Shown piece after piece: positions 19,617 through 28,908 of a stretch of DNA of 64,000 nt. Made by a program: the position numbers and the translations under genes. Where the stretch lies: positions 3,472,001 to 3,536,000 of the forward strand of contig NC_017075.1 in assembly GCF_000284255.1 (NCBI RefSeq), written 5' to 3'. Source of the DNA: Rubrivivax gelatinosus IL144. Lineage in GTDB: Bacteria; Pseudomonadota; Gammaproteobacteria; Burkholderiales; Burkholderiaceae_C. Below the pieces are notes generated by a model, which ran no database searches, was not told where the DNA came from, and worked only from the letters and a program-made list of their open reading frames with translations. Within the stretch, counting starts at the first letter, position 1. Each line of letters starts with the position of its first letter.

Positions 19617-22600
19617 TCAGGCCGCCGGCGCCGCCTCGGCTTCGGTGATCTCGCCCGGCACGCGTTCGCGCGCCAGCAGCGTGTAGACCGTCGGCACGAC
19701 GAAGATCGTCAGCAGCGTACCCAGCGACATGCCACCGACGATGACCCAGCCGATCTGGTGCCGGCTCTCGGCGCCGGCACCGCTGGCCAGCGCCAGCGGC
19801 AGCGCGCCCAGCACCATCGCGCCGGTGGTCATCAGGATCGGCCGCAGGCGCAGGCTGGCCGCCTCGACGACCGCCTCGCGCATCGCCTTGCCCTGGCGGC
19901 GCAGCTGGTTGGAGAACTCGACGATCAGGATGCCGTGTTTGGTGATCAGCCCGACCAGCGTCACCAGCCCGATCTGCGAATAGACGTTCAGCGTGCCGCC
20001 CGAGAGCTTGAGCGCCAGCAGCGCGCCGACCATCGACAGCGGCACCGACAGCAGGATCACGAAGGGGTCGACGAAGCTCTCGAACTGCGCCGACAGCACG
20101 AGGAAGATGAACAGCAGCGCGAGCACGAAGACCAGCGCCAGCGCGCCCGAGGACGCGCGGAACTCGCGGCTGACGCCGTTGAGCTCGGTCGCGTAGCCGG
20201 CCGGCAGCGTGCGCGCCGCGGCCTCGTCCATGAAGGCCAGCGCCTCGCCGAGCGAATAACCCGGCGCCAGCGAGGCGGTGATGCTGACCGAACGCCGCTG
20301 GTTGAAGTGGTTCAGCTCGCGCGGGCTGACCGACTCGCGCAAGCTCACCAGCGAGGACAGCGGCACCATCGCGCCGCCGGCGCTGCGCACGAAGAGCTTC
20401 TCGATGTCCTGCGGCGTCGCCCGGCCGGTATCGCCGGTCTGCAGGATGACGTCGTACTGCTCGGCGTCGCGCTTGTAGCGCGTGACGTTGCGGCTGCCCA
20501 GCATCGTCTCGACGGTGCGCGCGACGGCGCCGACCGAGACGCCCATGTCGGCGGCGCGCTGGCGGTCGACGTCGAGGTAGATCTCGGGCTTGTTCAGCTC
20601 CAGGTCGCTGTCGACCTGCACCAACTGCGGGTTCTTCGCCATCTCGGCCATCAGCGCGCGTGTCGCGCGGGCCATGTTGTCGTAGGAGTCGCTGCTGACG
20701 ACGACGAAGTTCAGCGGCCGCTCGCGGAAGCCCTGGCCCAGGCTGGGCGGCGTGATCGGGAAGACGTTGACGCCGGGCAGCTGGCGCACCTGGGGCAGCA
20801 GCGCCTGCGCCAGCTGCTGCGTCGTGCGCTCGCGTTCGGCCCAGTCGACGGTGCGCATCACCGCCGAGGCGGTGGAGACCTGGCCGCCGCCGACGAACAT
20901 GAAGCGCCGGTCGAACTCGGGGAAGGTCGCGGCGATCGCGTCGAGCTCGTCGAGGTAGCGCGCGGTGTACTCCAGCGTCGAGCCGTCGGGCGCACGCACC
21001 GGCATGATGATGACGCCGCGGTCCTCGATCGGCGCCAGTTCGCTCTTGGCCGTCATGAACAGCCAGACGCTGGCCGTGCCGCAGGCCAGCATCACCGCGA
21101 CGACCGCCCAGCGCAGGTTCAGCGCCGCGGCCAGCGCCCGGCCGTAGGCCGCCGACAGGCGCTCCAGGCCACGCTCCATCCAGCGGTCGAAGCGCGTCGG
21201 TTTCGTCTCGTGGCGCAGCAGCTTGCTGCACAGCATCGGAGTCAGCGTCAGCGCGACGAAGCCTGAGACCAGCACCGCGCCGGCCAGCGTCAGCGCGAAC
21301 TCGCCGAACAGCCGCCCGGTGCGCCCCGGCGTGAAGGCCAGCGGCGCGAACACCGCGGCCAGCGTCAGCGTCATCGCGACCACGGCAAAGCTGATCTCGC
21401 GCACGCCCTTCAAGGCCGCCTGGAAGGGTTTCAACCCGTCCTCGATGTGGCGGAAGATGTTCTCGAGCACGACGATCGCGTCGTCGACGACGAGGCCGAT
21501 CGCCAGCACCAGCGCCAGCAGCGTCAGCGTGTTGATCGAGAAGCCCGCCGCGGCGATCAGCGCGAAGCTGCCGATCAGGCTGACGGGAATCGTCACCAGC
21601 GGAATGAAGGACGCACGCAGCGTGCGCAGGAAGACGAAGACCACCAGCGCCACCAGCACCACCGCCTCGGCGATCGTGTGGTAGACGGCCTTGATCGAGC
21701 GGTCGATGAAGACCGAGTTGTCGTTGGCCAGCGTCGCGGTGACACCCGGCGGCAGCTCGCGCTGCAGCTCGGGCAGCAGCGCACGCACGCCGGCGGCGAC
21801 GTCCAGCGGGTTGGCGGTGGCGTTGCGGATCACGCCGGTGCTGATCGACGGCACGCCGTTCAGGCGCACGCGCGAACGTTCGCTGGCAGCGCCTTCCTCG
21901 ATGCGCGCGACGTCGCGCAGCCGCACCGTGTAGCCGGCGACGGTCTTCAGCGCCACCTGCTCGAACTGGGCGACGGTGTTCAGGTCGGTGCGCGCGGTGA
22001 CGTTGAACTCGCGCTGGCGGCTCTCGATGCGGCCGGCCGGCACCTCCAGGTTCTGCGCCCGCAGCGCGTCCTCGACGTCCTGCACCGTCAGGCGGTAGGC
22101 GGCGAGGCGGTCGGGGTCCAGCCAGACGCGCATCGAGTACGAACGGTCGCCGCCGATCTGCACGTCGGCGACGCCGGGCACGGTCTGCAGCCGCGGCTTG
22201 ATGACGCGGGTGATGACCTCGGTGAGCTGCAGCGGGTCGACGGCCTCGCCCGAGTAGGCGATCCAGATCGTCGGCGTGGCGTCGGCCTCGACCTTGGCGA
22301 TCACCGGCTCGTCGACCGCGTCGGGCAGCCGGCCGCGCACGCGCGAGACGCGGTCGCGCACCTCGGCGGCGGCGGTGTCCGGGTCCTTCTCGAGCTTGAA
22401 GCGCACCGTGATCTGGCTGCGTTCGGTGCGCGAGATCGAGGTCATGATGTCGACGCCGTCGATGCCGGCGATCGAGTCCTCGAGCGGCTTGGTCACCTGG
22501 GTCTCGATGACCTCGGAGGCGGCGCCGACCAGCGTCGTCGACACCGTGACCACCGGCTCGTCGATCTTCGGGTACTCGCGCACCGTCAGCGCGCGGAACG

Positions 22601-22682
22601 ACACCAGGCCGACCAGGATCAGCAGCAGCGACATCACCGTCGCCAGCACCGGGCGACGGATCGAGGTTTCCGACAGGCGCAC
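19617..22682 (-). CDS. RND efflux transporter permease (HAE1 family)
   Basis: A 1021-residue inner-membrane proton/drug antiporter of the AcrB family. It has the expected twelve membrane segments and two large periplasmic loops. The N-terminal SETSIRRPVLATVMSLLL and the proton-relay pair in GLVVDDAIVVLENIFRH (about residue 400) are visible. The start is GTG at 22682, 12 bases after the adaptor stop. The pattern is closer to the MexF/MdtB-like or EefB group than to AcrB itself; substrate is unknown. No outer-membrane channel gene is beside it, so it probably uses a shared TolC-type protein. Confidence 0.93.
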   Translation of the reverse strand: MRLSETSIRRPVLATVMSLLLILVGLVSFRALTVREYPKIDEPVVTVSTTLVGAASEVIETQVTKPLEDSIAGIDGVDIMTSISRTERSQITVRFKLEKDPDTAAAEVRDRVSRVRGRLPDAVDEPVIAKVEADATPTIWIAYSGEAVDPLQLTEVITRVIKPRLQTVPGVADVQIGGDRSYSMRVWLDPDRLAAYRLTVQDVEDALRAQNLEVPAGRIESRQREFNVTARTDLNTVAQFEQVALKTVAGYTVRLRDVARIEEGAASERSRVRLNGVPSISTGVIRNATANPLDVAAGVRALLPELQRELPPGVTATLANDNSVFIDRSIKAVYHTIAEAVVLVALVVFVFLRTLRASFIPLVTIPVSLIGSFALIAAAGFSINTLTLLALVLAIGLVVDDAIVVLENIFRHIEDGLKPFQAALKGVREISFAVVAMTLTLAAVFAPLAFTPGRTGRLFGEFALTLAGAVLVSGFVALTLTPMLCSKLLRHETKPTRFDRWMERGLERLSAAYGRALAAALNLRWAVVAVMLACGTASVWLFMTAKSELAPIEDRGVIIMPVRAPDGSTLEYTARYLDELDAIAATFPEFDRRFMFVGGGQVSTASAVMRTVDWAERERTTQQLAQALLPQVRQLPGVNVFPITPPSLGQGFRERPLNFVVVSSDSYDNMARATRALMAEMAKNPQLVQVDSDLELNKPEIYLDVDRQRAADMGVSVGAVARTVETMLGSRNVTRYKRDAEQYDVILQTGDTGRATPQDIEKLFVRSAGGAMVPLSSLVSLRESVSPRELNHFNQRRSVSITASLAPGYSLGEALAFMDEAAARTLPAGYATELNGVSREFRASSGALALVFVLALLFIFLVLSAQFESFVDPFVILLSVPLSMVGALLALKLSGGTLNVYSQIGLVTLVGLITKHGILIVEFSNQLRRQGKAMREAVVEAASLRLRPILMTTGAMVLGALPLALASGAGAESRHQIGWVIVGGMSLGTLLTIFVVPTVYTLLARERVPGEITEAEAAPAA

Positions 22683-22694
22683 GCGCGGCTCCCG

Positions 22695-23822
22695 TCAGGC
22701 CGCGGCCGATGCGGCGGCTGCCGGTACCGCGCCCGAGCGCAGTTGCACGACGCGCACCACCGGCTTGTCGCCGCGCAGCCTGGCGTGGCCGGCGGTCACC
22801 ACCGCGTCGCCCTCGGCGACACCGCCGAGCAGCTCGACGACGCCCGGCCGGCGCAGGCCGATGCGCGCCTCGACGCGCTCCGCACGCGGCGTCGCGCCCT
22901 CGGCGCCGACGACCTTCCAGACGTACTGGCGGCCGCCGTCGGGCACCAGCGCCTCCTCGGGCACGACGAGCGCGTCCTCGCGCACCGCGAAGACGACCCG
23001 CGGCCGCGCGAACATGCCGGGCTTCAAGCGCGCCGCGGCGTTGGCCACGCGGGCACGCACCAGCACCGCACGGCCTTCGGCCTCGACCTGGGTGTCCAGC
23101 GCCTCGATGCGGCCTTCGAAAGACTGGCCGGGCAGCGCGTCCAGGTCCAGCGCCACCGCCTGGCCGGGCGCCAGCCGCGGCAGGTAGCGTTCGGGCAGCG
23201 TGAAGTCGACCGACAGCGCCGACAGGTCGTCCAGCGTGACGATGTCGGCGCCGGCCTGCACGAAGCCGCCGAGGTCGACGCGGCGGATGCCGGCGGTGCC
23301 GTCGAAGGGCGCGACCAGGCGCATGCGCTGCACCTCGGCGCGCGCCAGCGCGACCTGGGCCTCGGCGACGTCCAGCGTCGCGGCGTTCTGGTCGACCGCG
23401 CTCTGGCTGATGAAGCTCTGCGCCAGCAGCTCGCGGCTGCGGGCGAGGTTGGTGCGCGCGATCTGCGCCTGGGCCTGGGCTTCGCGCAGCCGCGCCTGCT
23501 GCAGCGTGTCGTCCAGCTGCACCAGCAACTGGCCCTGGCGCACGCGCTCGCCGTTGCGGAAACCGAAGCCGGCGATGCGGCCGGCGACCTCGGGGCGCAG
23601 CACGACGGTCTGCACGGCGCGCAGCGAGCCCACGGCCTGGGCCTCGTCGGCCAGGCGCGCACGGCGCACGCGGCCGATCTCGACGGCGACCGCGTCGGAC
23701 GATGCGGCGGCCGGGCCGGGCGCCGCCGCCGCCGCCGTCGGCGCACGCTGCTGCCACCACCAGGCCAGGCCTCCGGCCAACGCGATGCCCAGCACCGCCA
23801 CGATCGTGTGAACCCGCTTCAA
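22695..23822 (-). CDS. RND efflux periplasmic adaptor subunit (membrane fusion protein)
   Basis: A 375-residue membrane fusion protein linking the RND pump to the outer-membrane channel. An N-terminal membrane anchor (about 5-25) is followed by a beta-barrel, lipoyl half-motifs (VLRPEVAGRIAGFGFRNGERVRQGQLL) and an alpha-helical hairpin with many Ala/Gln (about 105-165). The MVAPFDGTAGIRRVDLG-like return strand follows. No ATG fits; the codon at 23822 is TTG, after an AGGGG ribosome site, so a TTG start is likely. It heads the two-gene pump operon; no local regulator gene is adjacent. Confidence 0.92.
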   Translation of the reverse strand: MKRVHTIVAVLGIALAGGLAWWWQQRAPTAAAAAPGPAAASSDAVAVEIGRVRRARLADEAQAVGSLRAVQTVVLRPEVAGRIAGFGFRNGERVRQGQLLVQLDDTLQQARLREAQAQAQIARTNLARSRELLAQSFISQSAVDQNAATLDVAEAQVALARAEVQRMRLVAPFDGTAGIRRVDLGGFVQAGADIVTLDDLSALSVDFTLPERYLPRLAPGQAVALDLDALPGQSFEGRIEALDTQVEAEGRAVLVRARVANAAARLKPGMFARPRVVFAVREDALVVPEEALVPDGGRQYVWKVVGAEGATPRAERVEARIGLRRPGVVELLGGVAEGDAVVTAGHARLRGDKPVVRVVQLRSGAVPAAAASAAA

Positions 23823-23919
23823 GACCCCTGCACTCCGTCGAAAGGCGAACCGTCGAATGTAGCTTTACGTTGCGACAGGTGGGCAAGCGTTGCGCTCACG
23901 CCCGCCGGCAACGGGACAT

Positions 23920-24357
23920 TCAGCGCCGTGCGGACTCGCAGCCGCGGTTGGCCAGCGCGTCGGCGCGTTCGTTGCCGGGGTCGCCGGCATGGCCCTTCAC
24001 CCAGTGCCAGGAGGTGTCGTGGGACGAGGCGAGCGCTTCCAGCTGCTGCCAGAGCTCGGCGTTCTTCACCGGCTTCTTGTCGGCGGTGCGCCAGCCGCGC
24101 TGCTTCCAGCCGTGGATCCAGCTCGTGATGCCGTTGCGCACGTATTCGCTGTCGGTGTAGATCGCGACCTTGCAGCGGCGCTTGAGCGAGCCCAGCGCCT
24201 GGATCACCGCCATCAGCTCCATGCGGTTGTTGGTCGTCAGCGGCTCGCCGCCCCAGAGTTCCTTCTCGTGCTCGCCGCTGCGCAGCCAGGCGCCCCAGCC
24301 GCCCGGTCCCGGATTGCCCTTGCAGGCACCATCGGTGTAGATCACCACCTCGTTCAT
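23920..24357 (-). CDS. rnhA: Ribonuclease HI
   Basis: Cleaves the RNA strand of RNA-DNA hybrids, clearing R-loops and primers. The 145 residues show the four acidic catalytic positions in [35 protein letters not shown] and [10 protein letters not shown], plus the basic protrusion [20 protein letters not shown]. Its ATG directly abuts the stop of the upstream methyltransferase, so the two are co-transcribed, as in the yafS-rnhA neighbourhood of E. coli. Confidence 0.97.
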   Translation of the reverse strand: MNEVVIYTDGACKGNPGPGGWGAWLRSGEHEKELWGGEPLTTNNRMELMAVIQALGSLKRRCKVAIYTDSEYVRNGITSWIHGWKQRGWRTADKKPVKNAELWQQLEALASSHDTSWHWVKGHAGDPGNERADALANRGCESARR

Positions 24358-25188
24358 TCAGATATCCGCTTCCACCGGCTCGCGGTTCGCGACCGCAGCC
24401 GTCGCCGCCTTGACCCGGCGGCGTTCGTTCTTCAACAGGCCGACCAGGCGCATGCCACGCACGCGCTTGACGGCCACCAGGAAATACGCCGCGCCCAGCA
24501 CCGGCCACCAGCGGTCGCCCACCGGGTCCATCCAGGCGAAGCGCTCCAGCCAGCGTTCCGACGCCAGCGGCGGACGGTAACAGCCGAAGCGCCCGCTCTC
24601 GATGTGAAAGCCGAGCAGGCGCAGCCAGTCGCGCAGCCGCCAGTAGCCGATGAACTCGCCGGCGCGCGGCAGGTAGCTCGGCTTGCCGCGGCCCAGGCCG
24701 ATGCCGCGGCGCGCGTTGCCGGCGCGCTGGCGCAACGCCCACAGGCTCGCCGGGTTCAGCCCCGAGATCACGACGCGGCCTTCGGGTACCAGGATGCGCT
24801 CGACCTCACGCAGCAGCTGGTGCGGGTCGCTCGCCAACTCCAGCGCGTGCGGCAGCACGACCAGGTCGACGCTGTGCTGCGGAAACGGCAGCGCGTCGAA
24901 CTCGCAGTACAGCGCCACCGGCGCCGGCTGGGTCGTGATCAGAGCGTCGCGCGGCGGCGGCAGGACGATGGGCTCGGGCGTGACCAGCGAGTCGCAGGCC
25001 ACCCAGCGGTGCGGCATGCGGTTGGCCCGCAGGCCCTGGATCTCGGGCAGACCGAGTTGCAGCGCGTGAAAGCCGAAAGCGTCGGTCACCGCGCGATCGA
25101 GGCGATCCTGCTCCCACTCCAGCAGGTAGCGGCCGGCCGGGGATTGCAGCCAAACCCCCAACTCTATAATCGACTGGTCGCGCGTCAT
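24358..25188 (-). CDS. SAM-dependent methyltransferase (YafS-like)
   Basis: A 276-residue class I methyltransferase related to E. coli YafS, which sits at the same place beside rnhA and gloB. Weak motif I is hidden in a poorly conserved N-half; clearer segments are LDLVVLPHALELASDPHQLLRE (motif II/III region) and LVPEGRVVISGLNPASLWALR. The substrate is unknown. The ATG at 25188 is back to back with the gloB ATG at 25189 (CATATG). An upstream ATG at 25242 would place the start inside gloB and is considered less likely. Confidence 0.8.
   Translation of the reverse strand: MTRDQSIIELGVWLQSPAGRYLLEWEQDRLDRAVTDAFGFHALQLGLPEIQGLRANRMPHRWVACDSLVTPEPIVLPPPRDALITTQPAPVALYCEFDALPFPQHSVDLVVLPHALELASDPHQLLREVERILVPEGRVVISGLNPASLWALRQRAGNARRGIGLGRGKPSYLPRAGEFIGYWRLRDWLRLLGFHIESGRFGCYRPPLASERWLERFAWMDPVGDRWWPVLGAAYFLVAVKRVRGMRLVGLLKNERRRVKAATAAVANREPVEADI
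25144..25170 (+). promoter_or_regulatory. gloB promoter inside the methyltransferase gene
   Basis: A perfect TATAAT (25165-25170) with a TTGCAG 15 bases upstream (25144-25149) precedes the gloB ATG by 18 bases. Both boxes lie within the first codons of the divergent methyltransferase, because no intergenic space exists. The spacer is shorter than the usual 17 bases. Confidence 0.5.
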
Positions 25189-25959
25189 ATGAATCTCGTC
25201 GCCATCCCCGCCTTTGCCGACAATGTCATCTGGATGCTGCACGACGGCCGCGACGCCGCGGTGGTCGATCCGGGGGACGCGGCGCCGGTGGCGTCCGAAC
25301 TGGACGCCCGGGGCTTGCGCCTCGCCGCGATTCTAGTGACGCACCACCACCCGGATCACGTCGGCGGCATAGCCGCGCTGCGGCCCCGGCTGCAAGGCCC
25401 CGTGTGGGGACCGGCACGCGAGGCCATCCCGGCACCGTTCGTGCCGGTGAACGACGGCGACAGCGTCGAGGTGCTGGGCCACCGCTTCGAGGTTCTCGAC
25501 GTGCCGGGCCACACCGCCGGCCACGTCGCCTACGCCGAACGCGGCGCCAGCCACGAGCCGCTGCTCTTCTGCGGCGACACGCTGTTCTCGGCCGGCTGCG
25601 GCCGGCTCTTCGAAGGCACGCCGGCGCAGATGGCGGCCTCGCTGGCCCGGCTGGCGGCGCTGCCCGACGACACGCGCATCTGCTGCGCGCACGAGTACAC
25701 CCTCTCCAACCTGGCCTTCGCGGCCGCAGTCGAACCTGGCAACCCGCGGATCACGGCCTACACTGCGCTGTGTCAGGGTCTGCGCACGGCAGGCCGGCTC
25801 ACACTCCCGGCGGTGCTCGGTACCGAGCGGGAGATCAATCCGTTCCTGCGTTGCCGCGTGGCCGCCGTCGTGGCCGCCGCACGTGCGCAGGGCGCCGCCT
25901 CCGAGCACGAAGTCGACGTGTTCGCCGCACTGCGAGACTGGAAGAACCGATACCGATGA
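25189..25959 (+). CDS. gloB: Hydroxyacylglutathione hydrolase (glyoxalase II)
   Basis: Hydrolyses S-lactoylglutathione to lactate and glutathione, the second step of methylglyoxal detoxification. The 256 residues have the binuclear-zinc motif THHHPDH (51-57), the HTAGH ligand motif (about 110), FCGDTLFSAGCGR (about 126) and CAHEYTLSNL (about 167). The C-terminal substrate domain ends in the usual basic tail. The gene has no evident ribosome binding site in its short leader. Its stop overlaps the mltD start as ATGA. Confidence 0.95.
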   Translation: MNLVAIPAFADNVIWMLHDGRDAAVVDPGDAAPVASELDARGLRLAAILVTHHHPDHVGGIAALRPRLQGPVWGPAREAIPAPFVPVNDGDSVEVLGHRFEVLDVPGHTAGHVAYAERGASHEPLLFCGDTLFSAGCGRLFEGTPAQMAASLARLAALPDDTRICCAHEYTLSNLAFAAAVEPGNPRITAYTALCQGLRTAGRLTLPAVLGTEREINPFLRCRVAAVVAAARAQGAASEHEVDVFAALRDWKNRYR

Positions 25960-27626
25960 CTCCCCCGACGACTTCATTGCGGCGCTGCAGCGCCATCGCT
26001 GCCGCCGCATTGGCCGCCGTGCTCGCCGGCTGTGCCGGCACCCCCGTCGCCCAGAACGGCGAGGCCGGCCCGACCGTCGGCACGCCAGTGGCGACCGCTT
26101 CTTCCACGCTCGCCGCCACGCGCCGCGCCGCCGAAGGGCCGGTGCCCGGAGCGGTGATCCTGTCGCGCGACGGCAGCGCCCAGCCCGAGCTGGTGCCGGC
26201 GCCGCCGCTCGAGTCCGACCCGGCCACCGCGTCCGACGTGACCCACGCCGACGCCGCGGCTGCCGCCCAGGCCGACCTCTGGGCCCGCGTGCGCGGCGGC
26301 TTCTCGATGGCCGAGCTCGACGACGACTACGTGCACAAGTGGGAGCAGTGGTACGCCACGCGGCCCGACTACGTCGCCCGCATGACCGAACGCGGCGGCC
26401 GCTACCTGTTCCACGTGATGGAGGAAGTCGAGCGCCGCGGCCTGCCGACCGAACTCGCGCTGCTGCCCTTCGTCGAGAGCGCGTTCAACCCGCAGGCGCT
26501 GTCGACGGCGCGCGCCGCCGGCATGTGGCAGTTCATGCCGACCACCGGGCGCGACTTCGAGCTCAAGCAGAACCTCTTCCGCGACGACCGCCGCGACGTG
26601 CTGGCCTCGACGCGCGCCGCGCTCGACTACCTGCAGCGCCTGTACAGCCAGTTCGGCGACTGGCACCTGGCGCTGGCGGCCTACAACTGGGGCCAGGGCA
26701 ACGTGCAGCGCGCCATCGCGCGCAACATGAAGGCCGGGCTGCCGACCGACTACGCCTCGCTGCGCATGCCGGTGGAGACGCGCAACTACGTGCCCAAGCT
26801 CCAGGCGGTCAAGAACCTGATCACGCATCCGGAAGCGTTCTCGATCTCGCTGCCGGCGCTGCAGAACCACCCGTTCTTCCTCAGCGTGCCGATCGACCGC
26901 GACCGCGACATCGACGTCGCGCTCGCCGCGCGCCTGGCGGGACTGAGCCTGGAGGAGTTCCAGGCGCTGAACCCGCAGATGAACAAGCCGGTGATCCTGG
27001 CTGCGGCGACGCCGCGTGTGCTGCTGCCCTACGACAACGCCAACGAGTTCGTGCAGCGCCTGAAGGAGCACCGCGGCCCGCTGGCCTCGTGGACGGCCTG
27101 GGTCGCGCCGCGCACGCTCAAGCCCGCCGAGGCCGCCAAGCAGGTCGGCATGCCCGAGGCGCAGCTGCGCGAAGTCAACCGCATCCCGCCGCGCATGCTG
27201 GTCAAGGTCGGCTCGACGCTGCTGGTGCTGCGCGCCGCGCACGCCACGCGCGACGTCGACGAACACGTCGCCGAGAACGCGATGATGGTGCTGGCCCCCG
27301 AAGCCAAGCCGATGCGCAAGCTGACGCTGAAGGCCGGCCGCGGCGACACCGTCGCCTCGGTGGCCAAGCGCTACAAGGTCAGCGCGGCCCAGGTCGCGCA
27401 GTGGAACGACGTCGGCCCGCGCGCGAGCTTCAAGCCGGGGCAGAAGGTCGTCGTGATGGTCGCTGCGGCGTCGCCGTCGTCGCGCAGCGCCAAGCCGGCG
27501 CCGTCCAAGCGGCCCGCGGCCAAGGCTGCGGCACCGGCCAAGGGCAAGACGGTGAGCGCCAAGGGCAAGGCCAGCGCGCCGAAGGCCCAGGCCACGGCCA
27601 AGAGCTCGAAGAAGACGGTCCGCTGA
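25956..27626 (+). CDS. mltD: Membrane-bound lytic murein transglycosylase D
   Basis: Lipoprotein that cleaves glycan strands with formation of 1,6-anhydro-muropeptides. A signal peptide with lipobox LAGC (about Cys26) is followed by a linker. The SLT domain has the catalytic glutamate in LALLPFVESAFNPQALS (about 175), AGMWQFMPTTGRDF and LALAAYNWGQGNVQRA. A C-terminal LysM-type repeat begins LTLKAGRGDTVASVAKRYKV (about 450). The last 60 residues are a Lys/Ala-rich tail. At 556 residues it is somewhat longer than E. coli MltD owing to this tail. It is coupled to gloB, as in E. coli. Confidence 0.93.
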   Translation: MTPPTTSLRRCSAIAAAALAAVLAGCAGTPVAQNGEAGPTVGTPVATASSTLAATRRAAEGPVPGAVILSRDGSAQPELVPAPPLESDPATASDVTHADAAAAAQADLWARVRGGFSMAELDDDYVHKWEQWYATRPDYVARMTERGGRYLFHVMEEVERRGLPTELALLPFVESAFNPQALSTARAAGMWQFMPTTGRDFELKQNLFRDDRRDVLASTRAALDYLQRLYSQFGDWHLALAAYNWGQGNVQRAIARNMKAGLPTDYASLRMPVETRNYVPKLQAVKNLITHPEAFSISLPALQNHPFFLSVPIDRDRDIDVALAARLAGLSLEEFQALNPQMNKPVILAAATPRVLLPYDNANEFVQRLKEHRGPLASWTAWVAPRTLKPAEAAKQVGMPEAQLREVNRIPPRMLVKVGSTLLVLRAAHATRDVDEHVAENAMMVLAPEAKPMRKLTLKAGRGDTVASVAKRYKVSAAQVAQWNDVGPRASFKPGQKVVVMVAAASPSSRSAKPAPSKRPAAKAAAPAKGKTVSAKGKASAPKAQATAKSSKKTVR

Positions 27627-27723
27627 GCTCCCGCCCGCCCGGCCTCCCCAGGTCGGGCGAGCCCTCGCGCCGCAGGGATCGCCACGCCGCGTGCCGTCCG
27701 CCGCGACAATGCGGCCAATGCCC

Positions 27724-28731
27724 ATGAACATCATCATCCTCGACGACTATCAGGACGCGGTCCGCAAGCTCAGGTGCGCGACGCGGCTCGAGCCGCTCAA
27801 CGCGAAGGTGTTCACCAACACGGTCAAGGGCACCGGCCAGCTCTCGGTGCGGCTGCGCGACGCCGACGTGCTGGTGCTGATCCGCGAGCGCACGCACTTC
27901 CCGCGCGCGCTGCTGGAGAAGCTGCCGCGGCTGAAGCTGATCTCGCAGACCGGGCGCGTGGGCCCGCACATCGACGTCGAGGCCTGCACGCGGCTGGGCA
28001 TCGCGGTGGCCGAAGGCGTGGGCTCGCCGGTGGCGCCGGCCGAGCTGACCTGGGCGCTGATCATGGCCTCGATGCGCCGCCTGCCGCAGTACATCGGCAA
28101 CCTCAAGCACGGCGCCTGGCAGCAGGCGGGGCTGAAGTCGGCCTCGATGCCGCCCAACTTCGGCCTGGGCATGGTGCTGCACGGCAAGACGCTGGGCGTC
28201 TGGGGCTACGGTCGCATCGGCCGCATGGTCGCCGGCTACGGCCGCGCCTTCGGCATGAAGGTGCTGGTCTGGGGCAGCGAGGAGTCGCGCGAGCACGCCG
28301 TCGCCGACGGCTACGTCGCCGCCGAGAGCCGCGAGGCCTTCTTCGAGGAATGCGACGTGCTCAGCATGCACCTGCGGCTGGGCGAGACGACCCGCGGCAT
28401 GGTCAAGCTCGACGACCTGGCGCGCATGAAGCCGACGGCGCTGTTCGTCAACACCTCGCGCGCCGAGATCGTCGAGGAGAACGCGCTGGTCTCCGCGCTC
28501 AACAAGGGCCGCCCCGGCATGGCCGCGGTGGACGTCTTCGAGAGCGAACCCATCCTCCAGGGCCACCCCCTGCTGCGCCTGGAAAACGCCGTCTGCACGC
28601 CGCACATCGGCTACGTCGAACAGGACAGCTACGAGATCTACTTCGGCGCCGCGTTCGACAACGTCATCAACTTCGTCAACAACACCCCGACGAATATCGT
28701 CAACCCGGACGCCTTGAAGGTGCTGCGCTAA
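27724..28731 (+). CDS. D-2-hydroxyacid dehydrogenase family protein
   Basis: NAD(P)-dependent dehydrogenase of the D-isomer 2-hydroxyacid family (phosphoglycerate dehydrogenase/glyoxylate reductase relatives), 335 residues. The Rossmann site is LGVWGYGRIGRMVAGYGRAF (about 158). The substrate-site arginine region is FVNTSRAEIVEENAL (about 240), followed by the catalytic Glu/His pair in the VFESEPI and CTPHIGYVE segments. The start is taken at the ATG giving MNIIILDDYQDA; an ATG two codons earlier (27718) is equally placed. A GACAAT -10 box lies 7-13 bases upstream of these ATGs, so a leaderless transcript is possible. The substrate is unknown. Confidence 0.85.
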   Translation: MNIIILDDYQDAVRKLRCATRLEPLNAKVFTNTVKGTGQLSVRLRDADVLVLIRERTHFPRALLEKLPRLKLISQTGRVGPHIDVEACTRLGIAVAEGVGSPVAPAELTWALIMASMRRLPQYIGNLKHGAWQQAGLKSASMPPNFGLGMVLHGKTLGVWGYGRIGRMVAGYGRAFGMKVLVWGSEESREHAVADGYVAAESREAFFEECDVLSMHLRLGETTRGMVKLDDLARMKPTALFVNTSRAEIVEENALVSALNKGRPGMAAVDVFESEPILQGHPLLRLENAVCTPHIGYVEQDSYEIYFGAAFDNVINFVNNTPTNIVNPDALKVLR

Positions 28732-28760
28732 CGCGAACAGCGAGCAGGCTCGGAATTCGT

Positions 28761-28795
28761 CCCCTCGGGGACAGACCGCCGAAGGCGGTCAGGGG
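28761..28795. repeat. Intergenic double-hairpin repeat, copy 1
   Basis: A 35-base unit made of a small palindrome (CCCCTCGGGG) and a larger stem (GACCGCC GAA GGCGGTC). Copy 2 is identical over 35 bases and begins 57 bases later. The ten bases AACAGCGAGC also precede each copy (28736 and 28801). It lies just past the dehydrogenase stop. Confidence 0.85.
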
Positions 28796-28817
28796 CAGCC
28801 AACAGCGAGCCCGCCTT

Positions 28818-28852
28818 CCCCTCGGGGACAGACCGCCGAAGGCGGTCAGGGG
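28818..28852. repeat. Intergenic double-hairpin repeat, copy 2
   Basis: Exact second copy of the 35-base unit at 28761-28795. The repeated spacing and shared flanking decamer suggest a duplicated REP-like element, not two independent terminators. Confidence 0.85.
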
Positions 28853-28871
28853 GAGCGGCGGTGTTAACGCG

Positions 28872-28905
28872 CCTGACCGGATCCGGGTCTCCCGGTCCGG
28901 TCAGG
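28872..28905. repeat. Long near-perfect hairpin
   Basis: CCTGACCGGA (28872-28881) pairs with TCCGGTCAGG (28896-28905), and the stem continues as CCGGG/CCCGG with a single unpaired base and a 3-base loop. That is 15 paired bases. It is not a copy of the neighbouring repeat but belongs to the same hairpin-rich patch. Confidence 0.75.
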
Positions 28906-28908
28906 TTG

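Noticed and set aside
19504..23886. A 4.4-kb minus-strand open frame spanning the efflux genes in another frame
   Set aside because: Arg/Ala/Gly-rich shadow of the RND permease and adaptor, which have obvious domains in their own frames.
28761..28852. CRISPR repeats
   Set aside because: Only two exact copies with palindromic structure and a 22-base gap; no array, no cas genes.
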